Below, one piece after another: positions 1 to 11,459 of a stretch of DNA of 64,000 bases. The stretch covers positions 9,157,501 through 9,221,500 of the forward strand of contig CATNEN010000003.1 of assembly GCA_950097015.1 (NCBI GenBank), written 5' to 3'. Position 1 is the first letter of the stretch; the number at the start of each line of letters is the position of its first letter. Origin of the DNA: Macrostomum hystrix (taxonomy: Eukaryota; Platyhelminthes; Macrostomidae). The position numbers were made by a program, and so were the translations under genes. The notes beneath the pieces are model-generated. The model had not been told where the DNA came from and searched no databases. It worked only from the letters and a program-made list of their open reading frames with translations.

Positions 1-320
1 TGATGAGGGAATGTGTTACATCTTGATGAGGGAATGTGTGGCATCTTGATAAGGGAATGTGTTACATCCTGATAAGGGAATGAGTGACATCTTGATAAGG
101 TAATGTGTTACATCCTGATGAGGAATGTGTGACATCTTGATGAGGGAATGTGTGACATCTTGATAAGGGAATGTGTTACATCCTGATGAGGGAATGTGTG
201 ACATCTTGATAAGGGAATGTGTGACATCTTGATGAGGGAATGTGCGGCATCTTGATAAGGGAATGAGTGACATCTTGATAAGGGAATGTGTTACATCCTG
301 ATGAGGGAATGTGTGACATT
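1..320. repeat. 23-bp minisatellite at the left edge
   Basis: About 13 head-to-tail copies of a 23-bp unit (core TGATGAGGGAATGTGT) begin at the window edge and decay near 320. Variation is mainly GATGAGG/GATAAGG and GTGTGAC/GTGTTAC. The short open frame across it is a product of the repeat. Confidence 0.95.
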
Positions 321-697
321 GACATGGGATAATTTTAGGAGCGTAGTTAAGTTGTTTGCATTTAATCTGCTTATAATAATAATCGATTTGCGTATTTTAG
401 CAAATATTTCTTTACAGCTCGTTACAAAACTCTTTGTAGTTGGTTTGTAAGCGCTAAATATAGATTATTTTTTGTGTTTTTTCTTCAAACTTTCCAGTTC
501 TTTTATCGCAGTGGATATTAAATTTAATAAGGTTATATTTTTTACTTACTGTAATTAAGTACAGAAATTCAGTGCAAACATTAATAAACGATAAATACAA
601 GGTAAATAAAGCAATTAATAAACTTTGAATTAGCCCCAGTTAAACAACTTTTAATTTGTAAGTTTTCAAACCGTGTTATACCTTTTATTAGGAAGAG
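321..697. other. AT-rich spacer, no gene seen
   Basis: AT-rich DNA between two minisatellites. I see no open frame, splice-supported exon or RNA gene in it. Confidence 0.6.
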
Positions 698-1300
698 AGA
701 CTCACCTTCAGTCTCAGGTAGACAGACTCTCACCCTCAGTATCAGGTAGACAGACTCTCACCTTCAGTCTCAGGTAGACAGACTCTCACCCTCAGTATCA
801 GGTAGACAGACTCTCACCTTCAGTCTCAGGTAGACAGACTCTCACCCTCAGTCTCAGGTAGACAGACTCTCACCCTCAGTCTCAGGTAGACAGACTCTCA
901 CCCTCAGTATCAGGTAGACAGACTCTCACCTTCAGTCTCAGGTAGACAGACTCTCACCCTCAGTCTCAGGTAGACAGACTCTCACCCTCAGTCTCAGGTA
1001 GACAGACTCTCACCCTCAGTCTCAGGTAGACAGACTCTCACCCTCAGTCTCAGGTAGACAGACTCTCACCCTCAGTATCAGGTAGACAGACTCTCACTCT
1101 CAGTATCGATCAGGTAGACAGACTCTCACCCTCAGTCTCAGGTAGACAGACTCTCACTCTCAGTATCGATCAGGTAGACAGACTCTCACCCTCAGTCTCA
1201 GGTAGACAGACTCTCACCCTCAGTCTCAGGTAGACAGACTCTCACTCTCAGTCTCAGGTAGACAGACTCTCACCCTCAGTCTCAGGTAGACATACTAAGG
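698..1300. repeat. 28-bp minisatellite
   Basis: About 21 copies of a 28-bp unit with core GGTAGACAGACTCTCACC. Units alternate CAGTCTCA and CAGTATCA variants. Two copies near 1107 and 1167 carry an extra 4 bp (CAGTATCGATCAGG), so the same lengthened unit recurs and was probably copied within the array. Confidence 0.95.
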
Positions 1301-2470
1301 TAGATAGACAGATTAATGTCCTAGGTAAATGACTCATTTTAAAACATCAATAATCATTCGCCAGGGCTAGCAATAATCAAAACTTCAATAACTTATAATT
1401 TAGTTTTTTATTTCTATCAGAAAAAAAATATCGCTATCGCCTGTACCTCACTCATCAGCCAGAAATAAATGATCAGGGTTCCTTTAGTAGGTGAAAGAGT
1501 ACATGTGCAGGTGCATGTTGTTTTGGTTGCGGCTATGGCAAAATGGATTTTCTCGACATCAGAATATATGTAAAAGAAGATTAATACTGCAGGTATATGA
1601 AACTGACTTATTTGCTACAGGATATAATTAGTCATAGACCTAAAAAATTAATGAAAAAAACACGAAGCGCAGAACAATTAAAAATTGGATGAAGATAATT
1701 GGTTTGATAGCTCGACTTATAAACGTGTTTACTAAAACGGCAAGTCCCACAGGCGAAGAAACATATTATAATTAATTAACTATTAACTAGAAGGCTATAA
1801 TGGCATGGCAACAAGCTAAACGAAGCGACAATCCGAAAGATAAATTATCTTTTCTCATAATAATTTAGCGGTCTCGTAGTGAAAAAGAAGATTTTTTCCA
1901 ACGAAATAAGCTTTCAAAGAAAGAAGAAAGAGTAGCGGAAGAAGGAAAGTGGGTGCAAGAAGACATTGTTTCAAGGTCTTCGCCAGAAAGGAGTGAAGCG
2001 ATGCTGTTTTTTTGCGACCGAAAGCAAGCGAACGGGGGTATATAACGGTGGGTTAAAAGCATTCTTTATTGGACAATAGAAAACTTGACAAACTGCCAGA
2101 AATAACGTGTCGGTTGTCCAAATAACAAAAGGATAATTCTAAGGACAGTTTAAAACAAAAATACCGATTGTTAGAATTACTGCGGCAAAGATTCGAAGGA
2201 TATAAAATAAATAAGGTCGACAAATTGGTAGACTGCCTCTATTTTATGCGCAATTTTTTTTATTCCGAAATTTGTCTTACGGTTCTATTTGACCGGATAA
2301 ACTTGATGTCTGATAAAGCACTACAATTACTAACTGCTGGTGGATTCTAGTAACCCGAAAGCCTCCTGACAACAGGGGAATCTCGATAATATTAGCTACA
2401 AGTCCACAGGTATTAGGGTTAATTTAAGTAGCATCCTTGTCCTTTCCTTGCAGATTTCCTTGCAGTCGTT
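1301..2470. other. intergenic and 3' flank of paramyosin
   Basis: No supported coding sequence. Read on the minus strand this is downstream of the paramyosin stop codon. An AATAAA hexamer (TTTATT on the plus strand) lies at 2065-2070 and could be a poly(A) signal, about 400 bases after the stop. The small open frames at 1865-2062 and 2168-2350 resemble nothing I know. Confidence 0.4.
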
Positions 2471-5400
2471 TTAAAGGGCATTTGAGCCCCTGGTGATCTT
2501 GTGACCCGAGCTGCTGCTGTTCATCTCTCGGGTGACACTGATCGATCGAATCACTGTGCCACCGCCGGAGCGCACAGACATTGTCCGCTCGGCCACCTCT
2601 GCGCGGTGCTCCGCTTCCTCCGCCACCTGCTGAGCTTTGCGGTACTTGCTGATGGCCGCTGCCGAGGCCTCCTCCTGCGGATTGGCGTCGAGAAGTATCA
2701 TAAAGTCGACGGAGTTGATTTAGCGTGTTTTTTGGGGATAATATTTACCGACTTTCGATAGTTAGAATTTAGATTGTCATTGCTTAGATTATTGTTGTTT
2801 CTGGCTATTTTCCGTTTGGCTGTCGTTATTTTGGCTCTTGCTAGTTTGACTGTTCTTAGTATGGTTCTTGTTAGTTTGGTTGTTATTTAGTTTGGTTCTT
2901 GTTAGTTTGGTTGTTGTTTAATTTGCTTGCTTTGCTGGGTTTGGTTTGTTTGGTTTGCTGGGATAATTGAGGGTGGGTGTGGCGTCCCCCCAGTCCATGG
3001 ACTGAACAGCCGTACGCAGCCTTCAGATGCGCCGCGCAATAGCTGCGGCTGTGCTGTCGACTGCAAATCTGGCCCTATTGGGGCAGGTGTAATAAATTAT
3101 ATTATTATTATGGTTGTTGTTTAGTGTGGTTCTTGTTAGCTTGGTTGTTGTTTAGCATGGTGGTTGCTAGTGTTGTTGTTAGGTTGACTATTGTTAGTTG
3201 GGCAGTTGTTTGTTTAATTGTGTTGTTTATTTGGCTGCTTTTTGGTTTGTTTGCCGATGAAATGCAAACCAGAGCATTCCGCTTTACTTTGGCAGTTCTT
3301 GTAAGTTGAGTTGTTTGGTTGGGCTGCTGTTAGCTCTGATTTTCTCGGTTGTTGAGAATTCAGCGGAGCCCTACAAAGACTCACCGACTCTTCAACCTGC
3401 CGCTTGTAGGCCTTGATCTTGAGCTGAGCTTTGCCCAGCAGGTCGTGCAGCTCAATGTTGACTAGCCGCTCCTCTTCAGCCTGAGCAAAGGCCTCCTTCA
3501 CCTGACGCTCCAGCTTCTTGATGACTGCCTGAAGCTCGCGAGACCGGCGCTGCTCGGCGTCCAGCTCGACCTCGAGCTCCCGAACTCGCTCCTGCAGGCG
3601 CTGGGCGACTCGCTTGCTCTCGCGCGAGGCCAACGATTCGGACTCCTCCAGCTTGACCGTCACCTCGCGGATCTCGATCTGTAGGGGGTTGTGCGGGTAA
3701 AATTTAGAAAACGCTCTAATCCTTCAGCGTCATCTTGATCCGTTGAACATCCGGATACACCACTTTCGCCTCCCAGTGCATCAAAATGATCCCCACCTCC
3801 AGCTGTCGGCGCAGACCCTCGGCCACCCGGTAGTTCTCCTGCTCGGCGCGCAGCTCGTCAGCCAGTCGCTGCACCTCGCCAGCCAGCCGGTTGGCTCGGT
3901 CCAGCTCGGCGGCCCTGCCACTCTGGGCGTCCTCCAGCTCCGACTGCAGAGATGCCAGCTCGCCCTCCAGTCGACGCTTGTCGCTGCCGGATGCCTGCAG
4001 CTGGACAGTGAGCTCGGTGACGCGAACCCCGGCGTCCTGCAGCTCGGACTCGGCCTTCTTGCGCCCGCGCTCTGCGGCCTCGTAGACGGTGCGCAGCTCG
4101 TTCAGCTCCGATTGCAGCGCGGAGCGACGCTTCTCGCCAGCGGAGAGGGCGCCCTGGGCGACCTCGTTGGCTCGGCGCTCATCCTCCAGCAGGACCTCCA
4201 GCTCTTGAATGCGGTTCAGCAGACTCTTGTTCTCCTTAGCCAGGTTCTGAGATTGTTGCGGTTGTGAATGCAATATTAGATAATGTTCAGTTTTACTGGT
4301 TTTAAAAATTCACCTGTGTCGTGGCACAAACATACCTGATTAGCTCTGTTGGCCCCATCTAACTGAGCCTCGAGCTCCAGCACCGTGGACTCAAGGTGCT
4401 TCCTCAGCCTGCTGACCTCCGACTTATGCTTGGACTCCAGGTCACTCAGTGCGGCTTGAAGCTCTTCAACAGTGCGCTGGCTGCTACGACGCAGGCTGTC
4501 CAGCTCGGACTCCTTCTCGGCTAGGCGAGCTTCCAGATCAGAGCGCAGACGCGCCAGGGCGTCAGCGGTTGCCTGCTGCTTCTGGGTCAGCTCGCGGACA
4601 GCCTCCTCGGCGTCGCGCAGAGACCCGGCGAAAGAATCGCGCGCGGCCTCGGCCTCGGCCCGGCCGGCTTCGGATTCGGCTAGACGGCGGGCCAGGTCGC
4701 GATTAATGGAGTTGGCCTCCTTAAGACTGCCGGCCAGTTGGGCATTGTCCCGCTCCAGTTGGACGATTCTATCGTCGGCAGACTTCAAGGATTTGCGCAT
4801 CTTGGCCAGCTCAGACTGCTGGGACTGCAGGGTGGCATGCAGAGCAGCGTTCTCCGAGGTCAGCTCTTCGATGCGCAGGGTGAGCTGACTGACAGTAGCC
4901 TCCGACTGCTTAACCTGCGAGGCCAGCTCCGCGTTGGCCGCCTGTTGACGGAGGTGTTGCCATCAAGATTTACTGCGTATCGGAATGTGGTTTGCTCTGC
5001 TTCTTGTTTTCTAATTTCGTACGTTACGTGTGTGAATGAAAGTGAATGTCAGTGCGGTTCAACGCGTTTGCCTCTCGAACCAAGGTCCCCGGGGATCGGA
5101 TTTCGCGGCGAGTCCACAATGTGCCTTGGGGCTTGTCGTACAAAATTTATGGCATATTGGGTCATTGCCCACAGCCCTCCTGCAAGTATGATTAGATATT
5201 CCTAATGGGTATGTAATTCCAAGCTTAATTAGCTTTTTTCATACATTGATTGGCAATACAGAAATTCGGAACTATGGTTGAAAAGTCATTTTAGCTCATA
5301 TAAACATCCAACCACAACGACCTAGACATTTAGCTACAAAAACTTGATTTTCAACAGTGATTAGCTGTTGTCAAAGGAGCTGTGGGGCCTAACAGACCTG

Positions 5401-8400
5401 TAGCGCGTCAGTGTCGCCCTGCAGAGCCTTGAGCTCAACCAGCAGCTGCTGCCTCGACCGGTCCAAGTTGTTCGCCCGGCTTCGCTCCCGTTCAGCAATG
5501 TCTTCTAGCTCCGTGACCTTCACAGTCAGCTTGCGCCTGGAGTGCAGGGAAAGAAAAACGATTGGCAAACCTAACAAGTAATAAAAAATATTGGCGCTTC
5601 GTTTTGGCGCAGACGTCAGGCACTGTACACGTACCAATACGCACGACGCGTACCGATCCGCCACTCACCTGACCTCCTCGAACTCTTCCACTCGGCTAAC
5701 AAAGTCCCGCTCGTATTTCGCGCGCAGAGCGGCCAGCTCAGAGTTGAGCCGGTTGATATTCACCCGCAGTGAGGCCGCCTCTTCGCTCTCCTCCTCGTAC
5801 TTGGCCTGCAGGTTGTAGTACTCCTGCTGCACCGAGATCAGCTGCGTCTGCAGGCCGCTTCGAGACTACAGGACGAGGTTTGAAGCATTGTGCTGTGAGC
5901 TGCACTGTTTACCTTGTTTTTCACCGTTGCCCCGTTCCGTCTCAGAGTTCGTTGTGCCCTCCTGACCCATCCGCCCCAGCCCCTAATCCGGTTTTCCGGG
6001 GCTTGTGGTCGTTAATCCCCGGTGTTCTCTGATTGGTTGGGGCCTCTCGTTCGCCCTCTCCCTGCCGCGGCTCTGGGTAATCATGCCCTACCCGCCCCAA
6101 ATCCGGCGGCCGACACAAACCGGTTCTGCGTGGCCAGGTCGGCGCCCCATTGGTCAGCCTCGCCCCACCTTTCTCTGTCTGCCCCGTCTCAGTCGTTCAC
6201 ACCCATTTAGTGCGTGTATTAATGGCGCACCGCGTGACCTCCCCCCTCCACACGAGTGCGGCGCCAGCCTTTCGCACTGCGGCCATTGATTAGCTTAAGA
6301 ATAGAGCAGATGTTCGTAGTTCGCCTCTCCTCTTCCTCTTTTCCACGGTAAACTCAGGGAGGTCCAGAACTCGAACCCCTTGCATAAATAGCATAAAGTT
6401 TGATAGTGGCGCATTTCCATGAGCGGAAATTTCAGTAAGACCCAAAGAAAGCCTACCCTAGCCTCCTCGTCCAGGCTCTTCTTCATCTCCTCCAGTTGCG
6501 CCTGCAGGGAGGACCTGGCCTTAGCCAAACTAGACACCTGCGACTCGCAGTCGTGAGCCGTGCGTTGAAGCTGCCCGTTGTCCGCCTGCAGCCTGGAGTG
6601 CGACTCCTGCAGAGAGCGCAGCTGGCCGGCTAGCTCGTCGTTTTGAGCTCGAAGTCGAGCGAGCTGAGCCTCGAAACCGTCCAGCTTTGATTCCACGGAG
6701 CTCTGCGGGTGGTGATGAAGAAGCCATAGACTCTCTTTGACACCTGAACACACACGCACACACTAGAATTTGTAACCTAGTGTTTAGAGCGTCAGACTTG
6801 CCGCTTGAAGGTCGGGGCTCAATTCCCAATTAAATTGTTTTTTGTTAACCCCACAGTCCATGGACTGATGTGCAAATGTATGCAGCCTTCAGATGCGCCA
6901 CGCAATAGCTGCGGCTGTGATAAGGTCAAGGATTTATACTGACTCCTTATCGTAAGGCAGAGTACACTCTCACTGTGCCTTGGAGGTTGGCCCTCAAGGG
7001 CGTCAATTTACGACAAGCCCCCAAGACTTCTCTACGCGGCTGCGCCTGCCCTAAATAAATATGACCTCGCCGCAGCCTAATCAAGCCTCACCTTTGCCTT
7101 GACCGCCAGATCCAACTGTCCCGCCAGGCTGTCCAGCTCCGCCAATAGAGCCGCCTTCTCTTTCTCTAGTCTCGACCTCAGCTTTCGTAGAGCTTCAACT
7201 TCGTCATTGAGTTCGGCAATGTTGACGGTGTACTTCTTCTTGATGGTGACCTCCAGCGACTCCAGCTGAGCGTTGGCTGCCTCCAACTCTTTGCGCACCT
7301 TCTGCAGCTCGAGGTCCCGACGCCTGACGGCCTCCTGCGCCTGGGCGGTGATGTTGTCCGCCTCCTCGATGCGCTCGCTGGCCGATTCGAGTTGGAAATT
7401 GAACTCGCCGATCACCCGCTCAGACTGTTCGAGGGGTGGGTTGTGAAATTTTAGCCCTTCACTAAAGAAATTTAGCGGGTTCATGAAGATCTGGACAGTC
7501 TCGTATCGTCTGTAAGACTCACCCGAACTCTGGCATCGCGTTCAAACTGCAGCAGATCTTCCAGCTCCTTGATTCGATTCTGCAACGACAAGCGATGTAA
7601 GGCTTAGCTAGCCTATCGTCACTCTAGCTGTCACTCCTGTCATCACTCTAAATGTCACTCGTATCGTCACTCTAGATGTCACTCATATCGTCAGTCCAGA
7701 TGTCACTCCAATCGTTACTCTAGATGTCACTCCAATCGTTACTCTTGATGTCACTCCTATCGTAACTCTAGATGTCACTCCAATCATCACTCTTCAATCA
7801 TCCATCTGCAGTTTTTATCCTCAAAGATAATCTCAGTCCAATCCTCACCTCCAGCCTCGACTGACTAGCCGGTGACAGACCACGGTAGACCTGGCGAGTC
7901 AAGGTGGTAGTGCTGGACTCCTGCACAGTCCTCGAGCTCCTGCTGCCGCCGCCACTTCCCGAGCTCATGGTGATCTCCGTGGTTCTGATTTACGGTCGGA
8001 CGAAATATTTTAGAAAAAAAAGAAATAAATTTATTTGAAAAATTCGAAACGAAATCGCGAACAAAGAGAAATCACGGAGCCTCTAAAAGCGCTATCCGCT
8101 GGCTAAATAGATTTTTGTAGGCTTGTTTTAGAAAGGCTTGTTAATACTTCGTTTCGTTTCGTTCGTTCAATACATTTCGCGTCAGCTTCGGACCAATACC
8201 CACCATCCAAGCATGTACCGGCCCTCAAAACCACATTTCCTTATTAGTTCATCCCTTTGGCAGCAGCAGCAGCAGCAGTTGCGCTGCCTGTTTGGCCTAC
8301 CTCTCGTCTAGAAAGCTGCAGGGTTTCTGGTTCGAGGTTGATTTTTAGCTGCAGACGCAAGAAAATCCATGTTCCGAGGGGCCACAAAACGACCTTCGTA

Positions 8401-8884
8401 CACCGGCCTTTCCTCTGTTCCTCCTTCCAGAATTCCTCTCTCCCTCATCTCTTCTTCTAGCGCAATTTTTTCTTCCCATCCCTGTACAATGATCCCATCA
8501 ACCATCACGCTATCTAGCTGTGTACAACGGCACTAGAATTCTTCTTCCCTCCTTTATTACGAAGCCATGCAGTGTTAGCCTAGCCTAGCTTAGCCTAGCA
8601 AAGGTTTCCGAGCGAAGTTCTGGTCATTGATTTTCTGAACCTGTCCGTTCTCCTTCAAACCTCCACCTCAAACCTTCCCAGTTTCGAAACCGGGAATTCT
8701 TAATCTTTCCTTGGTGCCTGATTGATACCAGTAAGTGAATAGAAGAAGTACATTGTTGATTCGTGAGAAAATAACTGTTTGGAAAGTTGATAGATATTAG
8801 AAAATTAACAAAGAACAGACCTATATGAGTACAGTCTACAGACAATGTTAGGGACACTCACTTTTCAACTTTCGATCGACTCAT
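2471..8884 (-). CDS. paramyosin, complete multi-exon gene
   Basis: Muscle thick-filament core protein, an alpha-helical coiled-coil rod. Minus-strand exons: (8884-8862), 7984/7968-7849, 7579-7523, 7424-7092, 6702-6457, 5865-5669, 5536-5398, 4941-4336, 4246-3797, 3678-3385, 2674-2471. Every junction has GT-AG ends and all phases agree; stop at 2471. From the ATG at 7968 the protein has 881 residues, close to the usual 840-890. It shows a short non-helical head (VYRGLSP), then heptads throughout, including [26 protein letters not shown] and SKYRKAQQ, and a Ser-rich tail with a SVTREMNS motif as I recall from trematode paramyosin. A splice acceptor 16 nt before ATG 7968 joins in frame to a short upstream exon (MSRSKVE..., start 8884), which would give 894 residues. 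That exon is less certain, because the acceptor could instead receive a spliced leader. Identification is very secure. Confidence 0.95.
2760..3340. repeat. TTG-rich degenerate repeat in last paramyosin intron
   Basis: The intron 2675-3384 is filled with irregular GTTTGGTTGTTGTT-like sequence, interrupted at about 2957-3107 by a SINE fragment. Units are too degenerate to give one period. Confidence 0.6.
2957..3107 (+). mobile_element. SINE family A, 5'-truncated copy
   Basis: This matches the body of the copy at 23622-23893 almost base for base (GTGTGGCGTCCCCCCAGTCC, then ATGCGCCGCGCAATA, then GGGGCAGGTGTAAT), but the tRNA-like head is missing. It ends in a short TAA/TTA-rich tail. It lies in a paramyosin intron, antisense to the gene. 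Confidence 0.8.
5050..5200 (+). mobile_element. SINE family B, degraded copy
   Basis: Inside the paramyosin intron 4942-5397. It keeps the head stretch AACGCGTTTGCCTCTCG and the 3' end ACAGCCCTCCTGCAA seen in the copy at 9625-9965. Most of the middle is deleted. Confidence 0.75.
6773..6925 (+). mobile_element. SINE family A with tRNA-like head
   Basis: In the paramyosin intron 6703-7091. The head CCTAGTGTTTAGAGCGTCAG carries an A-box-like stretch and GCTCAATTCCC a decayed B box. The body follows with AGTCCATGGACTGATG and CAGATGCGCCACGCAATAGC. It is directly followed by a reversed family-B fragment. Confidence 0.8.
6935..7078 (-). mobile_element. SINE family B fragment, reversed, abutting an exon
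   Basis: Read on the minus strand it matches the family-B body (GCGAGG...ATTTATTTAGGGC, GCTTGTCGT, TGAGGGCCAACCTCCAAGGC, CAGTGAGAGTGTA). It starts about 14 bases downstream of a paramyosin splice donor (exon edge 7092), so the intron's 5' part is almost entirely SINE. Confidence 0.8.
7616..7800. repeat. 24-bp minisatellite, degenerate
   Basis: About eight copies of a unit near ATGTCACTCCTATCGTCACT lie in the paramyosin intron 7580-7848. Confidence 0.85.
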
Positions 8885-9620
8885 GATGACGAATTCCTCC
8901 TTTTACAGATCAAAACGCGAATGACGCTTTCGAAATTCGGCTAGGAAAAAAATAAAGAAAAAATTATTAGAAAACTTTCTTAAAAAATCGAAATTTTCGA
9001 AACTTTGCAGTGGAGGAAAGCTAGCGATGAGCTTCAGATGAAAATCTAATGCGTTTGAAGTCGTTCTCCGAACAAAGATCACCGTGGTTCGATTTCTGGT
9101 TGACAAATATAATTTGATTCTATTCTATTTTAGCTGAAGAAATAAACACGACCGAAATGGCTGCAGATTGAAGTTGAAATGAAGCTTTTTGGTTCAGGAC
9201 AGCTGGAAGACTGGATCACGATCAAAGAACCACGTACAGGGACCATTTATACGCTCACATAGTACAGTACGCGCCGTGAAATCTTTACACCGAAGTCGAA
9301 TACCGAATAGGCAACGAAAAAGGGGTGTCTGCGTTCGCCTCCCCTACTGTGTGGACTGTTCGCAATGTGAACGTCCATCCACCGCATCCACCGCTGATAA
9401 AGGTCATGCCATAATTTCTCTCTCACCTTGTCCCTCATTCCTCTGCTCCCCTACCGTGGGGATTATTAGTTTTTCTGGCCGACATAGCTGAGGCTGAAAC
9501 TTTCAACTGGCTTGACGACTGCGCAGACAGAACTAGATTGAACATGACTTTTAAAACAGTGGATGTGATCACACATCGGACTGCCAATTTTAGACGTCGA
9601 AAAATTTAGATTTTATTTTA
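8885..9620. other. upstream region of paramyosin, nothing recognised
   Basis: Upstream of the proposed first paramyosin exon, so it should hold the promoter, but I can point to no specific element. The small open frames here are not supported by splice sites or family similarity. Confidence 0.4.
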
Positions 9621-9624
9621 TGGG

Positions 9625-9965
9625 GCTGAGTGGCAGAGCAGTCTAACGCGTTTGCCTCTCGCACGAAGGTCCCTGAGCTCGATTCCGCGGCGAGGCCACA
9701 TTTATTTAGGGCGCAGCAGCGAAGCTTGTCGTGAAGTTTACGCCCTTGAGGGCCAACCTCCAAGGCCCAGTGAGAGTGTACACTGCCTGACGATGAGAAA
9801 GTCAGGGCAGATGTACACACCAGTGTGAGTGTGTACCTGCGTACAGCATCCGTGTGCGTGTGTGCTCAGGCGTCAGCGAAATTAGCAGAATTGCCTCCTC
9901 GCTGGCTGCAGGTCATGAGTCACCAAATGATGTGTCATTGCAAGCAGCCCTCCTGCAAAATAATA
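9625..9965 (+). mobile_element. SINE family B, best full-length copy
   Basis: About 340 bp. The head resembles a Ser/Leu-type tRNA: GAGTGGCAGAGCAG is an A-box-like motif and GAGCTCGATTCC a B-box-like motif, the two RNA polymerase III promoter elements. The body contains TGAGGGCCAACCTCCAAGGC, a CAGTGAGAGTGTACACTGCC inverted repeat and a TG-rich stretch. The 3' end is CAGCCCTCCTGCAAAATAAT. Copies or fragments recur at 5050, 6935 (reversed), 23140, 31186 (reversed) and 49193. It is not a functional tRNA gene, because the acceptor stem does not close. Confidence 0.85.
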
Positions 9966-10725
9966 TATTAAAGATAGATTATAACTGGCTTTCTCTAGAA
10001 ATTTTATCTCTAAATCTATTCCTGAAACCACAGATTCATGAAACCCCAGCTATTCATGAAACCCCAGCTATTCATGAAACCCCAGCTATTCATGAAACCC
10101 AAGATTTATGAAGCTACAGAATGTCTTTCATTTATAAGTTTAGCTAACTTAAGGAATATCGTCGAAATTGAAAATAAAATTGTACGAGCTATAACGTACT
10201 TTAGTTGCTTAGCGAGCTGAAATAAATCGATCTAAAAAATCGATCGAATGGTCAATGTCAAAATGCTCTGATTTGTGAGCTGCACACTCTCTTTGATATT
10301 CCCTCAAACAAACTCTCTTGTAGCAACCAAACGTGTTGCTTGATTTTGGATAACGAATCGCCATGTCGATAAAAGCTAATGCCCTGCATATGCCTATAGT
10401 CTGGAAGCTAAGTGGCTAAGGTGCGACCACCTTCTGTACTGAGAGGGCCATTGAGATGTGTAAAATTTCGTCCCAAAAAACTAGTAAGTTAGAAAACGAA
10501 GTGCAGCTTGTAAACTTCTCATTGGTATATTAACAGATTGATAGTAGAAAATCCTTCGCTAGCTAAGAACTACAGTCGCGATCGATATTACAACGAGTTT
10601 ATAAGTTTACAATTCTACGAGTTTATTGGTAAACGTTTATAGCTGGTGAATCATGCTGGCAATATTTTGAGCGATCGGATTTCTAGCCAATCTGGGAGAT
10701 CCGAGTTCTAAAACAGCTAGCGAAG
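9966..10725. other. spacer with a small 18-bp repeat
   Basis: At 10037-10105 there are four tandem copies of an 18-bp unit (ATTCATGAAACCCCAGCT). Otherwise this is AT-rich sequence without a supportable gene. Confidence 0.6.
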
Positions 10726-11411
10726 GTGTTCCGGAAGCAGGAGATCAATCATAAAAATGAAGTTCCACGCAAGAGAAGCCATCAAGACCAGCAGATTCTG
10801 GCAGATTCGAAGTCCGATTTTGCAGGCTACATGAAAAACTGGGAAAAAATGCCGGCCAACTGTTCCGAATTGTATAAAGTGAACGAATTCAGAACAAAAA
10901 CTATGCTCAGTGCTGCCCTAAAGTCGCTACAAAAGGTTCAGTCAAGCACCGACGTGTTGAAGTTGGAGCGTTTGAGCAGTCTCATTATTGAACGCATTGA
11001 GAACGAGATGCCAGCTATTGAAGCCTTCCGAACATTGATACGTTCCAACGCCCTGCCCAGTGGCTACCGATTTCAGGGCAGCGTGCATCGAGGGACTTCC
11101 AGGACACCTAGGATATCGATCTGGTGCTGAAAAAATCTTCCATCAGGATTTGAAGTAAACAACATCGCGCCAGGTTTTTGTCAGTTTCGGAAGCGCTCTA
11201 CTATTGAAAAAGTAATAGAAACTTATGGACCTTTGGAATTGTTTCGCAGCGGACGTTGGTTCAACAGCGCCAGCGCAACCGTACTGGTGCTAAGTCCGGG
11301 AAAATTCCGTAAGAAATTCAGCGATTGGTGTCTGTGACGCACGACCACTGCTTCACTGTTGCTGGGCGAGAAGTCGACTTTGTATGCGCGCTAGACATAA
11401 AGTACATCTGA
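10726..11411 (+). pseudogene. broken Mab-21/cGAS-like nucleotidyltransferase remnant
   Basis: A 134-codon frame opens at about 10726: basic N-terminus, then helical sequence, then FQGSVHRGTS, which fits the glycine-serine loop of template-independent nucleotidyltransferases. The next motif, DIDLVLKK (catalytic DxD), lies at 11112-11135 in another frame just after a TAG. The likely third acidic residue lies in REVDFVCALD at 11367-11396, again after stops and followed by a stop at 11409. The order and spacing are those of the Mab-21/cGAS/OAS fold. At least two frame changes and several stops make it non-functional as read. I infer the family from these three motifs only. Introns hiding the breaks are possible but I found no splice sites for them. 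Confidence 0.5.
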
Positions 11412-11459
11412 AACACTGCTACTTTTGGCTGCGCAACGTCCAGTTTGATTCATAATCCT

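Noticed and set aside
2501-2761. 86-codon plus-strand frame
   Set aside because: Antisense of the last paramyosin exon, which is strongly supported.
8624-9106. Minus-strand frames of 67-77 codons upstream of paramyosin
   Set aside because: No similarity, and the first overlaps the intron between the proposed first paramyosin exons.
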